Source: Buchnera aphidicola (Rhopalosiphum maidis)
Lineage (GTDB): Bacteria > Pseudomonadota > Gammaproteobacteria > Enterobacterales > Enterobacteriaceae
Reading direction: 5' to 3'
Length of the DNA: 64,000 nucleotides
NCBI RefSeq assembly: GCF_003671935.1
Contig: NZ_CP032759.1
Span: forward strand, 372,001-436,000
Shown: piece after piece, positions 51,004-62,194 of the stretch
How positions within the stretch are numbered: position 1 is the first letter of the stretch
Layout: each line of letters begins with the position of its first letter
Made by a program: the position numbers and the translations under genes
Notes under the pieces: model-generated
The model's database searches: none
Told to the model about the DNA's origin: nothing
What the model saw: the letters and a program-made list of their open reading frames with translations, nothing else

Positions 51004-52245
51004 TTATTTTAATTTTGATAGTATTTTTTTAGATTCTTGCAGATACCTTATTCTTTCTTTTTTTGTTAACTGTTGTAAAAAAATACATTTTGCTTTTATA
51101 GGATCTATTGCATGATGATTAATCCAAATTTCATAATGTAAATGTGGACCAGTAGTACGACCAGTGTTACCTGAAAAAGCTATTATTTGACCTTTTTTAA
51201 CTTTTTGACCTACTTTAACTAGAATTTTTTTAAGATGCATATATCTGGTAGTATAATAGTTATTATTTTTTAAAGAAATGTAAAAACCTGCAATTTTATT
51301 AAATTGTGCTTTTATAATTTTCCCATTACTAGTGGCAATTACAGGAGTACCTTGAGGCATAGCTAAATCTATTCCTAAATGACGACTAATACGATGAGTT
51401 ACTGGATTAAGACGATGTAAGTTAAATGGAGAAGAAATTCGATATTTTTTCAAAAATGAAAAATTTATAGGTTCTTCTGATTTATTAAATCCATTAGCGT
51501 CGTAGAATCTTCCATTCTGTGCTTTTATTGAAAAATATTCCTTATCTAAATTATCTAATTTTATACCTAATAATGTTTTGCTGGTTTTTTTATTATTTGT
51601 TTTTTTGTTTAAAAAAATTAAATGAAATTTACTACCAATATTTAATTTATGAAAATTAATTTGCCATTCTATTGCTTCTATAATAGTATTTATTTCAGAT
51701 TGATTTAATCCTGCTTGGTTAGCACTTTTAAAAAAATTAGAATTTTTTTTAATATAAATACTTTTCTTTTCTAAAACAAAATCTGATTTATTATATTTAA
51801 ATTCATTTTTATATCTTTTGTATATTTTTTTTTGAAATTTAGAAATATACCATTTTAACGTGATTAAATTTCCTAATTTATCTCTTTTCCAATAAATTTT
51901 TTGTCCAATTTTTAGATTATTTAAATTTTTATCTGATTTAATTAATTGCAATATATCATTTATTTTTACTCCTGATTTTTTTAATAAGACACTAATTTTA
52001 TCTCCATAAGTAACAATATTTTCATATGTTTTTAGATATTCTTTAATTTTTTTAAATTTTTTAAATTCTTTTTTTTGCTGTAAATTTTTTTGATTTAAAA
52101 AAGATTCTTCTGTATTTGTTAAAAAATTACAATTAGATAGTAGTATAAGAATTATTATAAAGATAATATTTATTAAAATTTTAATTATTTTAGAAAAAAT
52201 TTTTTGATTAAAGAATACGAAAATTGTTTTATAGATCTGCTGCAC
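51004..52245 (-). CDS. mepM: Murein DD-endopeptidase MepM (YebA)
   Basis: Cleaves peptide cross-links to allow wall growth. An N-terminal membrane anchor (about residues 20-40), a LysM-like segment ([21 protein letters not shown]), and a C-terminal M23 LytM domain with zinc ligands in SRHLGIDLA and GPHLHYEIW. Length is 413 residues (E. coli 440). The start is GTG at 52245 with AAGGA about 8 bases upstream, matching MQQI of the E. coli protein. znuA lies 10 bases upstream on the same strand; lpxM between mepM and pykA in E. coli is lost. Confidence 0.95.
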   Translation of the reverse strand: MQQIYKTIFVFFNQKIFSKIIKILINIIFIIILILLSNCNFLTNTEESFLNQKNLQQKKEFKKFKKIKEYLKTYENIVTYGDKISVLLKKSGVKINDILQLIKSDKNLNNLKIGQKIYWKRDKLGNLITLKWYISKFQKKIYKRYKNEFKYNKSDFVLEKKSIYIKKNSNFFKSANQAGLNQSEINTIIEAIEWQINFHKLNIGSKFHLIFLNKKTNNKKTSKTLLGIKLDNLDKEYFSIKAQNGRFYDANGFNKSEEPINFSFLKKYRISSPFNLHRLNPVTHRISRHLGIDLAMPQGTPVIATSNGKIIKAQFNKIAGFYISLKNNNYYTTRYMHLKKILVKVGQKVKKGQIIAFSGNTGRTTGPHLHYEIWINHHAIDPIKAKCIFLQQLTKKERIRYLQESKKILSKLK

Positions 52246-52255
52246 TTTTTTTTCC

Positions 52256-53209
52256 TTAAATATTTTTTAAGCAGCTAATGTATTGGTTAGATAATTTTAC
52301 AAGAAAATTTACATAGCTATTTTTCACTAATGGAATAGCTGTACCAAAAAGATCAAGACTTCCTTTTTGAATATTGTTTCCGCGTGTTATAACGTCAATA
52401 ATATTTGAATGAAATTGTGGTTCTGTAAAAATACATCTTGCCTTTTTTTTTAATATTTGATTTCTAACCTCATACAAATACCGAATGCTTGTTTGTATTC
52501 CAGGATATTTTTTAAATCGTCCTAATGGATGAAGTCCATAAAAATTTTCAAAATATTTATAGGCATTATGAAAAGTAAAATATTTTTTTTCTTTTATAGA
52601 TGATATGTTTTTTTTTATATCTTTATTTGTTTTTGATAAACATAACTTAAAATTTTTTAAATTTGCATCTAAAATATTTTTTTTTTGAGGAATTAATTTC
52701 AATAGCATATCATGTATAGCTATTGATGATTCTAATGCAATTTGAGGTGACAACCATATATGCATATCATACAATATATTATTAATTTCTTTTTTATTTT
52801 GTAAAGTATTTTTTTGTTTTTTTTTGTTTTTTTTTAAATTTATATCGTGTGTTAAAAGAAAATTAATTTTTTTTACTTTGCTTAACACAACGGTTTTTTT
52901 TTTAAAATAATTTACTGCTTTTTTTAAAAAAAAAGGTTCTATCTCATCTCCTATTAAAATTATAAAATCAGAATTTTTTATTTTAATTAAATCTAATGGA
53001 CGAAAATAATAATTTTGTACTGTTGCTCCATTTGGTAGAATTACTTCTACTTTAGTTACTTTATCTGCAATCGCTGCTGCGATAAACCCTAAGGGTCTAA
53101 ATACAGTTAATATAGTAGCATAACCATTGTTTGGTATTAATATTAATAACATTCCTAATATAGAAAAAAAAACCTTCTTTTTATTTTTTGACATAATATT
53201 TATATTCAT
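52256..53209 (-). CDS. znuA: Zinc ABC transporter substrate-binding protein ZnuA, altered metal site
   Basis: Periplasmic zinc-binding component feeding ZnuBC. A signal peptide ends NNGYA. Two zinc His residues are kept (DMHIWLSPQ and FHNAYKYF), as are the Asp of LDLFG and two Cys. The first ligand segment, SEHDYSLRP in E. coli, reads TVQNYYFRP: Glu59-His60 become Val-Gln (codon CAA). The acidic His-rich loop before the MHIWLSP motif is replaced by a Lys/Asn-rich stretch. Length is 317 residues (E. coli 310). A second ATG at 53194 is also possible. Divergent from znuC by 57 bases; I see no convincing Zur palindrome. Confidence 0.93.
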   Translation of the reverse strand: MNINIMSKNKKKVFFSILGMLLILIPNNGYATILTVFRPLGFIAAAIADKVTKVEVILPNGATVQNYYFRPLDLIKIKNSDFIILIGDEIEPFFLKKAVNYFKKKTVVLSKVKKINFLLTHDINLKKNKKKQKNTLQNKKEINNILYDMHIWLSPQIALESSIAIHDMLLKLIPQKKNILDANLKNFKLCLSKTNKDIKKNISSIKEKKYFTFHNAYKYFENFYGLHPLGRFKKYPGIQTSIRYLYEVRNQILKKKARCIFTEPQFHSNIIDVITRGNNIQKGSLDLFGTAIPLVKNSYVNFLVKLSNQYISCLKNI

Positions 53210-53266
53210 CTTAAAAAAAATATTTTATAATAATTAATCTGCTATTTAAAACAGAATCTATTTAAT

Positions 53267-53983
53267 ATGTTAGAATTGATTATTTTAAAAAACGTTTATG
53301 TGAACTTCTCAAATCGTTCTATTTTATCGAATATATCTTTATCTCTAATTCCTAATCGTATTGTTACTTTAATAGGACCTAATGGAGCTGGAAAATCTAC
53401 TTTAATACGTGTTATTTTAGGATTAATACAACCTAATTTAGGAAACGTTATTCGATCTCCTAAAGTGTCTGTTGGCTATGTACCTCAAAAATTACATCTT
53501 AATAATTTATTACCTATTACAGTAGAAAGGTTTATGAAACTATCAAAAAAGAAAAAAAACGTAAATATATTAAAAACATTAAAACGTGTAAAAGCAGAAT
53601 CACTCCAGTATTCTCCATTGCAAAAATTATCTGGTGGAGAAATGCAACGTATTCTTTTAGCCAGAGCATTATTAAATAATCCAAATTTACTTGTTTTAGA
53701 CGAGCCTATACAGGGAGTTGATGTAATGGGTCAATTAGATTTATATGAATTAATTAATCAAATTCGATCCCAAATCCAATGCTCTATTTTAATAGTTTCT
53801 CATGATTTAAATTTTGTTATGGCTAAAACAGATTATGTAATTTGTTTAAATAAACATATTTGTTGCTCTGGTACTCCCAAAACAGTTTTTAAAAATGCAG
53901 AGTTTACTTCTATATTTGGATCAAAACTTATAAAAGAATTGGCAATTTATAAGCATGATCATGATCATGTACATCAATATTAA
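53267..53983 (+). CDS. znuC: Zinc ABC transporter ATPase ZnuC
   Basis: ATPase powering zinc uptake with ZnuB. Walker A GPNGAGKST, signature LSGGEMQR, Walker B LLVLDEP and the switch His (VSHDLNF) are intact. The C-terminus ends in a His-rich tail (KHDHDHVHQY), a possible zinc-sensing element. Length is 238 residues (E. coli 251). It lies 21 bases before the znuB ATG. Confidence 0.96.
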   Translation: MLELIILKNVYVNFSNRSILSNISLSLIPNRIVTLIGPNGAGKSTLIRVILGLIQPNLGNVIRSPKVSVGYVPQKLHLNNLLPITVERFMKLSKKKKNVNILKTLKRVKAESLQYSPLQKLSGGEMQRILLARALLNNPNLLVLDEPIQGVDVMGQLDLYELINQIRSQIQCSILIVSHDLNFVMAKTDYVICLNKHICCSGTPKTVFKNAEFTSIFGSKLIKELAIYKHDHDHVHQY

Positions 53984-54004
53984 AATTATAGAGTGTTTTT
54001 TATT

Positions 54005-54790
54005 ATGTTTGAATTAATTTATCCAGGGTGGTTGGCTGGTATTTTATTATCTTTTGCAACAGGACCTTTAGGTTCATTTATTATTTGGCGTCGTATATCG
54101 TCTTTTGGTGATACGTTATCTCATTCTTCTATACTAGGATTAGCTATATCTATATTATTTAAAATCGATTCTTTTTATACAGTATTATTTTTTATGAGTT
54201 TTCTTGCTATTGTATTAGCATGGATTGAAAAGTTATTGTCAGTTTCATTGGAAACAATATTAAGTATAATATCGTATAGTTCATTATCTTTAGGAATGAT
54301 TTTTATAAGTTTAATGTCTACTTCTCGTCATATAGATCTTAGCAATTATTTATTTGGTGATTTGTTAATTGTGACAAAATTTGATTTATTTATTATTTCT
54401 TTAGGAAGTTTGACTGTTTTAACCGTTTTATTTTTACGTTGGAATTCTATTTTGTTGCTGACAATTAATGAAGAATTAGCTCAAATAGATGGTGTTAACA
54501 TTTTTTATGCGCGTTTGACTTTAATGTTAACTACGGCTTTAGCTATTTCTATTGCCATAAAATTTGTCGGCGTACTATTAATAACTTCATTGTTAATTAT
54601 TCCTCCTGCAACTGCACAACTTTTTTCTGATTCTCCAGAAAAAATGATTATTATTTCAATAATAATAAGTATTATTTCAGTTACAGGTGGAATTTTTTTA
54701 TCTTTTTTTTATAATACTCCAACTAGTCCATCCATTGTTTTATTTTCTTCCTGCGTTTACTTATTAAGTAATGTAAAAAAATTTTTATAA
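54005..54790 (+). CDS. znuB: Zinc ABC transporter permease ZnuB
   Basis: Inner-membrane permease of about eight hydrophobic segments, with FATGPLGSFIIWRRISSFGDTLSHSS conserved near the start. I begin at ATG 54005 (MFELIYPGWLAG), giving 261 residues, the E. coli length; an in-frame GTG at 53993 adds four residues not in homologues. It converges with aspS with a three-base gap. Confidence 0.95.
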   Translation: MFELIYPGWLAGILLSFATGPLGSFIIWRRISSFGDTLSHSSILGLAISILFKIDSFYTVLFFMSFLAIVLAWIEKLLSVSLETILSIISYSSLSLGMIFISLMSTSRHIDLSNYLFGDLLIVTKFDLFIISLGSLTVLTVLFLRWNSILLLTINEELAQIDGVNIFYARLTLMLTTALAISIAIKFVGVLLITSLLIIPPATAQLFSDSPEKMIIISIIISIISVTGGIFLSFFYNTPTSPSIVLFSSCVYLLSNVKKFL

Positions 54791-54793
54791 AAA

Positions 54794-56551
54794 TTATTTA
54801 TTTTTATTAAGATTGATACCTAATTCACTTAAAGTTGATTTTTTTGATTTACTAGGAGAGTTAGTCATTAAACAACTTGCCGAAGTTGTTTTCGGAAAAG
54901 CTATCACATCTTTAATATTATTAGTTTTTGTTAAAAGCATAACTATTCTATCTAATCCTAGAGCAATTCCTGCATGAGGAGGTGCACCATATTTTAGTGC
55001 TTCTATTAAAAAACCAAATTTTTCTATTTGAATTTTTTTTTCTATTCCAATGATATTAAATATTTTTTTCTGTATTTTACTATCATGAATACGCACTGAA
55101 CCACCACCAATTTCATAACCATTAATTACTAAATCATAACTATCAGAAATAGCAAGATTGGGATTTTTTTTAAGTTTTTTTTGATTATTTTTTTTTAAAG
55201 CAGTAAATGGATGGTGATTGCAAGAAAATTTTCCATTATAATCTTCTTTAAACATAGGAAAGTCTACAATCCAAACAGGTTTCCAAGTATTTTTTTTGAA
55301 AAATGCAAAATCATCACCTAATTTTATGCGTAGCATTCCAAGAGATTTATTAACAATTTTTTCTTCGTCAGCTATTAAAAACAAGATATCTCCATTTTTT
55401 GCATTTGTTTTACGTAAAATATTTTCTAATGTGTTTTTATCTAAAATATTTTTCATTGAACTTTGGATATTTTCAAATCCATTTTCAATTGTATTTATTT
55501 TTATATAAAATAATTTTTTTGAACCAAATTTTTTTACATAATTAGAATATTCATCAATTTTTTTACGACTTATCTTATTACCTTGAAAAAAACATAATAA
55601 AGCTATTCTATTTTTTTTCTCTGCATTGATCTTAAAAAACGATGAAAATTTTTGTTCAATAAAAATATCAGTAACATCAATAATTTCCATCGGATTTCTT
55701 AAATCAGGTTTATCTGTTCCATAACGTTGTATAGCATCGTAAAAAGAAATTTTAGGAAATTTATTTAAATTGTAATCAATAATTTTAAGCCAAATTTTTT
55801 TTATTAATTTTTCTGCAAAATTTCTAATTTGAGAAGAGCTTACGAAGGCAGCTTCAATGTCAATTTGTGTAAATTCTGGTTGTCGATCTGCACGCAAATC
55901 TTCATCTCGAAAACATTTAACGATTTGATAATATTTATCAATACCAGAAATCATTAATAGTTGTTTAAACAATTGTGGTGATTGAGGTAGTGCATAAAAT
56001 TTTCCTGGATAATTCCTACTGGGTACTAAATAGTCTCGAGCACCTTCTGGTGTAGATTTCGTAAGAAAAGGTGTTTCAATATCTAAGAAATTTTTTTTTG
56101 TCATAAAAATTCTTATTAAATAAGTAATTTTATTTCTTATTTTAAGATTTTCTAATAATTGAGAACGACGAAGATCTAAGTAACGATATTTCAATCGTAT
56201 ATCATCGTTGCTATTATTTGAATAATCTAGTGGTAATGCTTTTGAAATATTAAAAATATTTATTTTATTTACTAATATTTCTATTTCTCCGGTATCTAAG
56301 TTTTTATTTTTAGCACTTCTTTTTTTGACAATCCCTATCACTTGTATACAAGATTCGTTCTTTAAATCTAAAGCTTGTTTAAAAGCTTTATTATTTTTTT
56401 TTTCAAAAACAAGTTGCACAATACCCGTCCAATCTCGCATATCAATAAAAATAAATTGACTAAAATTTCTTATTTTATTTACCCAACCACACAAAACTAT
56501 TGATCTATTTAAATCAATAATTCTAATGTTTCCACAATATTTAGTACGCAT
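54794..56551 (-). CDS. aspS: Aspartyl-tRNA synthetase
   Basis: Class IIb synthetase of bacterial type: N-terminal OB anticodon domain (VLCGWVNKIRNFSQFIFIDMRD), catalytic core with motif 2 (FRDEDLRADRQPEFTQID), the GAD insertion domain, and motif 3 (GIALGLDRIVMLL). Length is 585 residues (E. coli 590). In E. coli it also lies close to znu. The upstream gap to infA marks a synteny break. Confidence 0.97.
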   Translation of the reverse strand: MRTKYCGNIRIIDLNRSIVLCGWVNKIRNFSQFIFIDMRDWTGIVQLVFEKKNNKAFKQALDLKNESCIQVIGIVKKRSAKNKNLDTGEIEILVNKINIFNISKALPLDYSNNSNDDIRLKYRYLDLRRSQLLENLKIRNKITYLIRIFMTKKNFLDIETPFLTKSTPEGARDYLVPSRNYPGKFYALPQSPQLFKQLLMISGIDKYYQIVKCFRDEDLRADRQPEFTQIDIEAAFVSSSQIRNFAEKLIKKIWLKIIDYNLNKFPKISFYDAIQRYGTDKPDLRNPMEIIDVTDIFIEQKFSSFFKINAEKKNRIALLCFFQGNKISRKKIDEYSNYVKKFGSKKLFYIKINTIENGFENIQSSMKNILDKNTLENILRKTNAKNGDILFLIADEEKIVNKSLGMLRIKLGDDFAFFKKNTWKPVWIVDFPMFKEDYNGKFSCNHHPFTALKKNNQKKLKKNPNLAISDSYDLVINGYEIGGGSVRIHDSKIQKKIFNIIGIEKKIQIEKFGFLIEALKYGAPPHAGIALGLDRIVMLLTKTNNIKDVIAFPKTTSASCLMTNSPSKSKKSTLSELGINLNKNK

Positions 56552-56782
56552 AAATTCTCTGCAAGATTTACTTGATTTTAAAAAAAATTTTTTATATCTC
56601 TAAAATATAAATTTTTTGTTTTAAAAAGTATAATTAGAAATTTTCAAAATAAAATAATTATCTTGAAATATTTTTTTTTTTGGAGTTATTTAAGAAATAA
56701 AGTAGATTGTTAAAATTTTTAAGTGATTTTTTTAGATTAATATTTTAAATTTCAATTGAATTTAAAAAATAAATAAAAATAT

Positions 56783-57001
56783 TTAACGACTTCTAAAAAT
56801 AATTCTTCCCTTTGTTAAATCATATGGTGTTAGCTCAATAGTAACTTTATCTCCTGTTAGGATTCTAATATAATTTTTTCTCATTTTTCCTGAAATATGT
56901 GCTGTGATAACATGTTTATTTTCTAATTCAACACGAAACATCGTGTTTGGTAATGTATCAATAACAATTCCTTGCATTTCAATGTTATCTTCTTTAGTCA
57001 T
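56783..57001 (-). CDS. infA: Translation initiation factor IF-1
   Basis: OB-fold factor binding the ribosomal A site. [19 protein letters not shown] to the end RIIFRSR matches IF-1 across its whole 72-residue length, the E. coli length. aat and cydCD, which separate infA from trxB in E. coli, are gone. Confidence 0.97.
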   Translation of the reverse strand: MTKEDNIEMQGIVIDTLPNTMFRVELENKHVITAHISGKMRKNYIRILTGDKVTIELTPYDLTKGRIIFRSR

Positions 57002-57067
57002 ATTTTTCTCTAGTTATGTTTACTTTTAAAATTTTATTGAAATATTTAGCATTTTTTATTATATCTG

Positions 57068-57097
57068 ATACTAGTCATTTTGACTAGTATGTTTTTA
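57068..57097 (+). terminator. Hairpin between trxB and infA, T-run on the plus strand
   Basis: ATACTAGTCA (57068-57077) and TGACTAGTAT (57081-57090) form a perfect 10-base-pair stem with a TTT loop, followed by GTTTTTATT on the plus strand. Both neighbours are on the minus strand; in that direction TATAAT follows closely, so the hairpin may sit next to an infA promoter or act as an operator. Confidence 0.45.
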
Positions 57098-57123
57098 TTA
57101 TTCTATAGATTAAAAGGAAAAAA

Positions 57124-58083
57124 TTAAGATAATGAATTAAGATAACGTTCACTATCTAATGCAGCCATACAGCCACTTGAAGATGATGTAATAGCTTGTC
57201 TATATACGTGATCAATTACATCACCTGCTGCAAATATACCCGGTATGCTTGTTTGTGTATAGTTTCCATGAGTTCCTTTTTGTACTTTAATGTATCCATC
57301 TTTCATTTCTAATTGATTAGAAAATATATCTGTATTTGGTGTATAACCAATTGCAACAAATAATCCAGAAATTATAATTTTTACTTTTTTATTTTCTTTT
57401 AAACTGTTGTTTTGAATAAATAAATGGGTAACGCCTTGATTATTTCCTAAAATTTCTTTTATAGTAGAATTTAAATATAAAATAACTTTTTTAGTTTTCA
57501 CAATTTTTAGTAATCTATCAATTAGAATTTTTTCAGCTTTAAAACTAGATCTACGATGAATTAAGTGAACTTTTTCTACAAAATTTGATAAATATAATGT
57601 TTCTTCTATAGCTGTATTACCACCTCCTACTACTGCAACTTCTTTGTTTTTATAAAAAAAACCGTCACATACAGCACAAGTAGAAACACCTTTTCCTAAA
57701 AATTTGTTTTCTGAACTTAATCCTAAGTAACGAGGATTTGCACCTGTAGCAATAATAACTGAATCGCATGTATATTTATTTTGTTCTCCTAATAAAAAGA
57801 ATGGTTTTTTTTTAAATTCTACTGAAACAATATTATCATATATAATTTCTGTTTTAAATTTTAGTGAATGTTCATGCATGCGATTCATTAATTCAGGACC
57901 AGTAATTTTCTTAAAATCCCCTGGCCAATTTTCAATTTCATTGGTATTCATTAATTGACCGCCTTTACTTGTTCCAGTAATCAACAAAGGATTTAAATTA
58001 GCTCTAGAGCTATATATAGAAGCAGTATATCCTGCTGGTCCTGAACCTAAAATAATTATTTTTTTATGATTTATTAATTTCAT
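57124..58083 (-). CDS. trxB: Thioredoxin reductase
   Basis: FAD-dependent NADPH oxidoreductase that reduces thioredoxin. FAD motif [12 protein letters not shown], redox CxxC in [13 protein letters not shown] motif GGGNTAIEE, and C-terminal GIFAAGDV are intact. Length is 319 residues (E. coli 321). Divergent from serS. Confidence 0.97.
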   Translation of the reverse strand: MKLINHKKIIILGSGPAGYTASIYSSRANLNPLLITGTSKGGQLMNTNEIENWPGDFKKITGPELMNRMHEHSLKFKTEIIYDNIVSVEFKKKPFFLLGEQNKYTCDSVIIATGANPRYLGLSSENKFLGKGVSTCAVCDGFFYKNKEVAVVGGGNTAIEETLYLSNFVEKVHLIHRRSSFKAEKILIDRLLKIVKTKKVILYLNSTIKEILGNNQGVTHLFIQNNSLKENKKVKIIISGLFVAIGYTPNTDIFSNQLEMKDGYIKVQKGTHGNYTQTSIPGIFAAGDVIDHVYRQAITSSSSGCMAALDSERYLNSLS

Positions 58084-58373
58084 ACTCTATTTCCTTAAAA
58101 TTTTTTGAAAATGTATTTATAATACTAGTTAGAGAGATGAATCTATTGAAAAATTTTTTATAAAAAAAATAATATAATTGCTTCTTTTTAAGAAACTTCA
58201 ATAATAACTATTTTCTAAATTTATCTTATAATTTATAATTTATGCATATTATATATAAATAAATTTTATTTTTTATATTTTTAACTATAAATCAGATATA
58301 ATTTGTATTGTTTTAACAATGTAGATTATTTTTAGATAATTCTAATTCTCAATTATAAAGACTTAAAAAAATT

Positions 58374-59657
58374 ATGTTAAATCCTTATTTATTACGCAAT
58401 CAAATACATTCGATAGCAGAAAAATTACTAAAAAAAAATTTTGAATTGAATATATCACTCATATCTTCTATGGAAGAAAAAAGAAAAAAATTGCAAATTA
58501 AAACAGAAAATTTGCAATATAAGCACAATAGCTTATCAGTGTTATTTAAAAAACAAAAAAATTTTCAAGAAGTAGACGAAAATTTAAAAAGAAAACTTAT
58601 AGAATCAAGTAAAAATTTATCTTCTTTAAAAATTAAACTTAACCTATTAAAAGAAAAAATTCATAATTTTTCTATATCTATACCTAATATTCCTTCTGAC
58701 GATGTTCCAAAAGGATGTTCATCAGAGAATAATAAAGTAATAAAATATTGGGGTAAAAAAAAAGAATATAATTTTGCTATTCAAGATCATGTAGAGATAG
58801 GAAAAAAACTAAATGAATTGGATTGGAAATCTTCTGCAAAAATATCAGGTTCAAGATTTGTTTTAATGAAAGGAAATATTGCTCTTTTACATCGTGCATT
58901 AAGTCAATTTATGTTAGATTTACATACTGTAAAACATGGATATATAGAAACGTATGTACCTTATTTAGTGAATCATGATGCACTTTACGGAACAGGGCAA
59001 TTACCAAAATTTAGTGATGATTTATTTCATATTAATTCTATTGATAAAAAAAAATATATATTAATCCCTACAGCTGAAGTACCATTAACTAATTTATTTC
59101 GAAACGAAATACTAGATGAAGAAAAGTTACCTGTTATGTTAACAGCTCATACTCCTTGTTTTCGATCTGAAGCTTCTTCTTATGGACGTGATAGCAAGGG
59201 ATTAATTCGATTACATCAATTTGATAAAGTAGAACTAGTTCAAATTGTACAACCTGAGTTTTCTATGAACTCTTTAGAATTATTAACTAATCATGCAGAA
59301 AAAGTTCTACAACTTTTGGATTTACCGTATAGAAAAGTTCTTTTATGTGGAGGAGAAATGGGTTTTTCTGCAACTAAAACATACGATTTAGAAGTCTGGT
59401 TCCCCTCTCAGAAAAAATATAGAGAAATTTCTTCTTGTTCTAATATGAGTGATTTTCAAGCTCGTCGCATGAAAACTCGTTATAGGAAAAAAAGTGAGAA
59501 ACAAAATAATTTTGTTCATACATTAAACGGATCAGGTTTAGCAATTGGTAGAACATTGGCTGCTATATTAGAAAATTATCAAGATAAAGATGGTCGAGTT
59601 AAAATTCCAAAAATCTTGCAAAAAAAATATATGAAAGGTATAGAATATATAAATTAA
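58374..59657 (+). CDS. serS: Seryl-tRNA synthetase
   Basis: Class II synthetase: an N-terminal antiparallel coiled-coil arm (about residues 30-100) that touches the long variable arm of tRNA-Ser, then the core with motif 2 ([23 protein letters not shown]) and motif 3 ([19 protein letters not shown]). Length is 427 residues (E. coli 430). serC follows 33 bases later. Confidence 0.97.
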   Translation: MLNPYLLRNQIHSIAEKLLKKNFELNISLISSMEEKRKKLQIKTENLQYKHNSLSVLFKKQKNFQEVDENLKRKLIESSKNLSSLKIKLNLLKEKIHNFSISIPNIPSDDVPKGCSSENNKVIKYWGKKKEYNFAIQDHVEIGKKLNELDWKSSAKISGSRFVLMKGNIALLHRALSQFMLDLHTVKHGYIETYVPYLVNHDALYGTGQLPKFSDDLFHINSIDKKKYILIPTAEVPLTNLFRNEILDEEKLPVMLTAHTPCFRSEASSYGRDSKGLIRLHQFDKVELVQIVQPEFSMNSLELLTNHAEKVLQLLDLPYRKVLLCGGEMGFSATKTYDLEVWFPSQKKYREISSCSNMSDFQARRMKTRYRKKSEKQNNFVHTLNGSGLAIGRTLAAILENYQDKDGRVKIPKILQKKYMKGIEYIN

Positions 59658-59690
59658 TTAGATATATCAAAAATGATTATTGGTGAAAAA

Positions 59691-60776
59691 ATGAATTTGA
59701 TTTATAATTTTAGTGCTGGACCTGCCATGATTCCAAAAGATGTTCTTCATCAAGCAAAAAATGAATTACAAAATTGGAATCAAATGGGTTGTTCTGTTAT
59801 GGAAATTAGTCACCGTAGTAAAGAATTTATTCAAATAGCATTAGAAGCAGAACAAGATTTAAAAGATTTATTGAATGTATCAAATTCTTATGAAATATTA
59901 TTTTGTCAAGGCGGTGCTCGAGGTCAGTTTGCTGCTGTTCCGATGAATTTATTAGGTAATTTTAAAGAAACAGATTATATTAATAGTGGATATTGGTCAA
60001 ATTGTGCGTTGATAGAAGCTAAAAAATATTGTATTCCTAAAAATATATTAGTTAAAAAGACAAAAAATGGGAAAATTTTTCTTTTAAAACCTTCTCAATG
60101 GAACATAAGCAATAATTCTGCATATATTCATTATTGTCCTAATGAAACTATAGATGGAATGTCAATTTATGAGGAACCAAATTTTAAAAATAAAATAGTA
60201 GTTGGGGATTTTTCATCGTTTATTTTGTCTCGTAAAATTAATATTGAAAATTATGGTTTAATTTATGCAGGTGCTCAAAAAAATATAGGTCCTTCAGGTA
60301 TTACAATTATTCTTATTAGAAAAGATTTAATAGGATATGCTGCTAAGATATCTCCCTCTATTTTAAATTATCACACAATGTCAAAATATAATTCTATGTT
60401 TAATACACCACCTACATTTTCTTGGTATTTATCAGGATTAGTGTTTAAATGGTTAAAAAAACAAGGTGGAATAAAAAAAATTGAAAAGTTAAATCAAAAA
60501 AAATCAAATCTATTATATCAAATAATAGATAATAGTGATTTTTATATTAATAATATAGACAGAAGAAATCGATCGCAAATGAATGTTGTATTTCATTTAT
60601 ATAATTCTAAATTAAATGAAGATTTTTTAAGAGAAGCAAAAGATGTAGGTTTAAACTCTTTGAAAGGGCACAGTGCAATTGGAGGTATGCGTGCTTCTAT
60701 TTATAATGCTATGCCATTAGAAGGCGTTCAAGCTTTAGCAGAATTTATGTTATATTTTGAAAAAAAATATGGATAA
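59691..60776 (+). CDS. serC: Phosphoserine aminotransferase
   Basis: PLP enzyme converting 3-phosphohydroxypyruvate to phosphoserine; in enterics it also acts in vitamin B6 synthesis. [14 protein letters not shown] at the start, and the PLP-Lys region [12 protein letters not shown] are intact; the end reads [17 protein letters not shown] start at ATG 59691, five bases after GGTGA (59682-59686); this gives 361 residues (E. coli 362). The ATG at 59673 adds six non-homologous residues. aroA follows, the conserved serC-aroA operon. Confidence 0.96.
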   Translation: MNLIYNFSAGPAMIPKDVLHQAKNELQNWNQMGCSVMEISHRSKEFIQIALEAEQDLKDLLNVSNSYEILFCQGGARGQFAAVPMNLLGNFKETDYINSGYWSNCALIEAKKYCIPKNILVKKTKNGKIFLLKPSQWNISNNSAYIHYCPNETIDGMSIYEEPNFKNKIVVGDFSSFILSRKINIENYGLIYAGAQKNIGPSGITIILIRKDLIGYAAKISPSILNYHTMSKYNSMFNTPPTFSWYLSGLVFKWLKKQGGIKKIEKLNQKKSNLLYQIIDNSDFYINNIDRRNRSQMNVVFHLYNSKLNEDFLREAKDVGLNSLKGHSAIGGMRASIYNAMPLEGVQALAEFMLYFEKKYG

Positions 60777-60842
60777 AATATTTTTTATTCTCTCAAGAGA
60801 TAAATTGAAAATTTTATTTTTTAATTAGAGTGTATTTTTATT

Positions 60843-62129
60843 ATGCAAAAACTTTTGAAGTTAAAACCAGTTTCTTATGTTAACGGAACTATTCATTTAC
60901 CTGGTTCAAAAAGTATATCGAATAGAGTTTTATTATTGTCTGCTATGGCTAATGGAATTACTTGTTTAGAAAATTTGTTAGATAGTCAAGATACTCAATA
61001 TATGTTAACTGCTCTAAAAACAATTGGAATTAAATATTATTTATCAAATAACAATACATGTTGTCATATACATGGTATCGGAAAAGCATTTTATTCACCT
61101 CATTTCATTTCATTATTTTTAGGAAATGCGGGGACAGCTATGCGGCCACTTCTTGCTGCTCTATCTTTGAATGCAAATAATGCTGTCTTAAGTGGAGATG
61201 ATAGGATGCATGAAAGACCAATTAAACATCTTGTTGATGCGTTAAAGCAAGGTGGAGCAATCCTTGAATATCAAAAAAGTATAGGATATCCTCCTATTTT
61301 AATCAAAGGTGGATTTGTAGGTGGACCTATTACATTAAATGGAAGTATTTCTAGTCAATTTTTAACATCATTATTAATGATCGCTCCATTAGCAATAAAA
61401 AATACTAGCATATTTATTAAAGGAAATTTAGTTTCTAAACCTTATATTGATATTACGTTAAATCTAATGAAAGCTTTTGGAGTGAATATTACAAATGATT
61501 CTTACAAATCTTTTTACATAACGGGAAATCAACAGTACCAATCACCAGGAAATTATTTAATTGAAGGAGACGCATCTTCAGCATCATATTTTTTGGCAGC
61601 TGCTGCAATTAAAGGAGGTTCAGTAAAAGTTACTGGAGTTGGTAAAAAAAGTATTCAAGGTGATATAGAATTTGCTCATGTACTTGAAAAAATGGGAGCT
61701 ATTATTGATTGGGGCGACTCTTTTATTGTTTGTACACGTAATAAATTAGAAAAAATAAACTTAGATATGAATCATATTCCTGATGCAGCGATGACTATTG
61801 CAATAGTAGCTCTTTTTGCCAAAGGAACTTCAATTATTAAAAATATATATAACTGGCGTGTTAAAGAAACTGATCGATTATTTGCAATGAGTAAAGAATT
61901 GAAAAAAATAGGTGCAATAGTCAAAGAAGGAAAAGACTTTTTATCTGTTACTCCTCCCGATATCTTTAAATTTGCAGAAATTGACACATATAATGATCAC
62001 CGTATAGCTATGTGTTTTTCTTTAATATGTTTATCTGGAATAAGTGTTAGTATACTTAATCCAAATTGTATTTCTAAAACTTTCCCATCTTATTTTAAAG
62101 ATTTTTTAAAAATTAGTAAATTTGATTAA
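60843..62129 (+). CDS. aroA: 3-phosphoshikimate 1-carboxyvinyltransferase (EPSP synthase)
   Basis: Sixth step of the shikimate pathway, needed for the aromatic amino acids that aphids obtain from the symbiont. [13 protein letters not shown] with the substrate Lys and Ser, [11 protein letters not shown], and NDHRIAM are intact. Length is 428 residues (E. coli 427). It lies 66 bases after serC. Confidence 0.97.
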   Translation: MQKLLKLKPVSYVNGTIHLPGSKSISNRVLLLSAMANGITCLENLLDSQDTQYMLTALKTIGIKYYLSNNNTCCHIHGIGKAFYSPHFISLFLGNAGTAMRPLLAALSLNANNAVLSGDDRMHERPIKHLVDALKQGGAILEYQKSIGYPPILIKGGFVGGPITLNGSISSQFLTSLLMIAPLAIKNTSIFIKGNLVSKPYIDITLNLMKAFGVNITNDSYKSFYITGNQQYQSPGNYLIEGDASSASYFLAAAAIKGGSVKVTGVGKKSIQGDIEFAHVLEKMGAIIDWGDSFIVCTRNKLEKINLDMNHIPDAAMTIAIVALFAKGTSIIKNIYNWRVKETDRLFAMSKELKKIGAIVKEGKDFLSVTPPDIFKFAEIDTYNDHRIAMCFSLICLSGISVSILNPNCISKTFPSYFKDFLKISKFD

Positions 62130-62194
62130 CGTTTAAAATTATAGATAATTATATGTATTTTAATTGAAGTTTTTTTTAATTTTTTGAAAAAAAT

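Noticed and set aside
53210..53266. Possible Zur operator between znuA and znuC
   Set aside because: I could not find a palindrome resembling the enterobacterial Zur box; only A/T-rich sequence.
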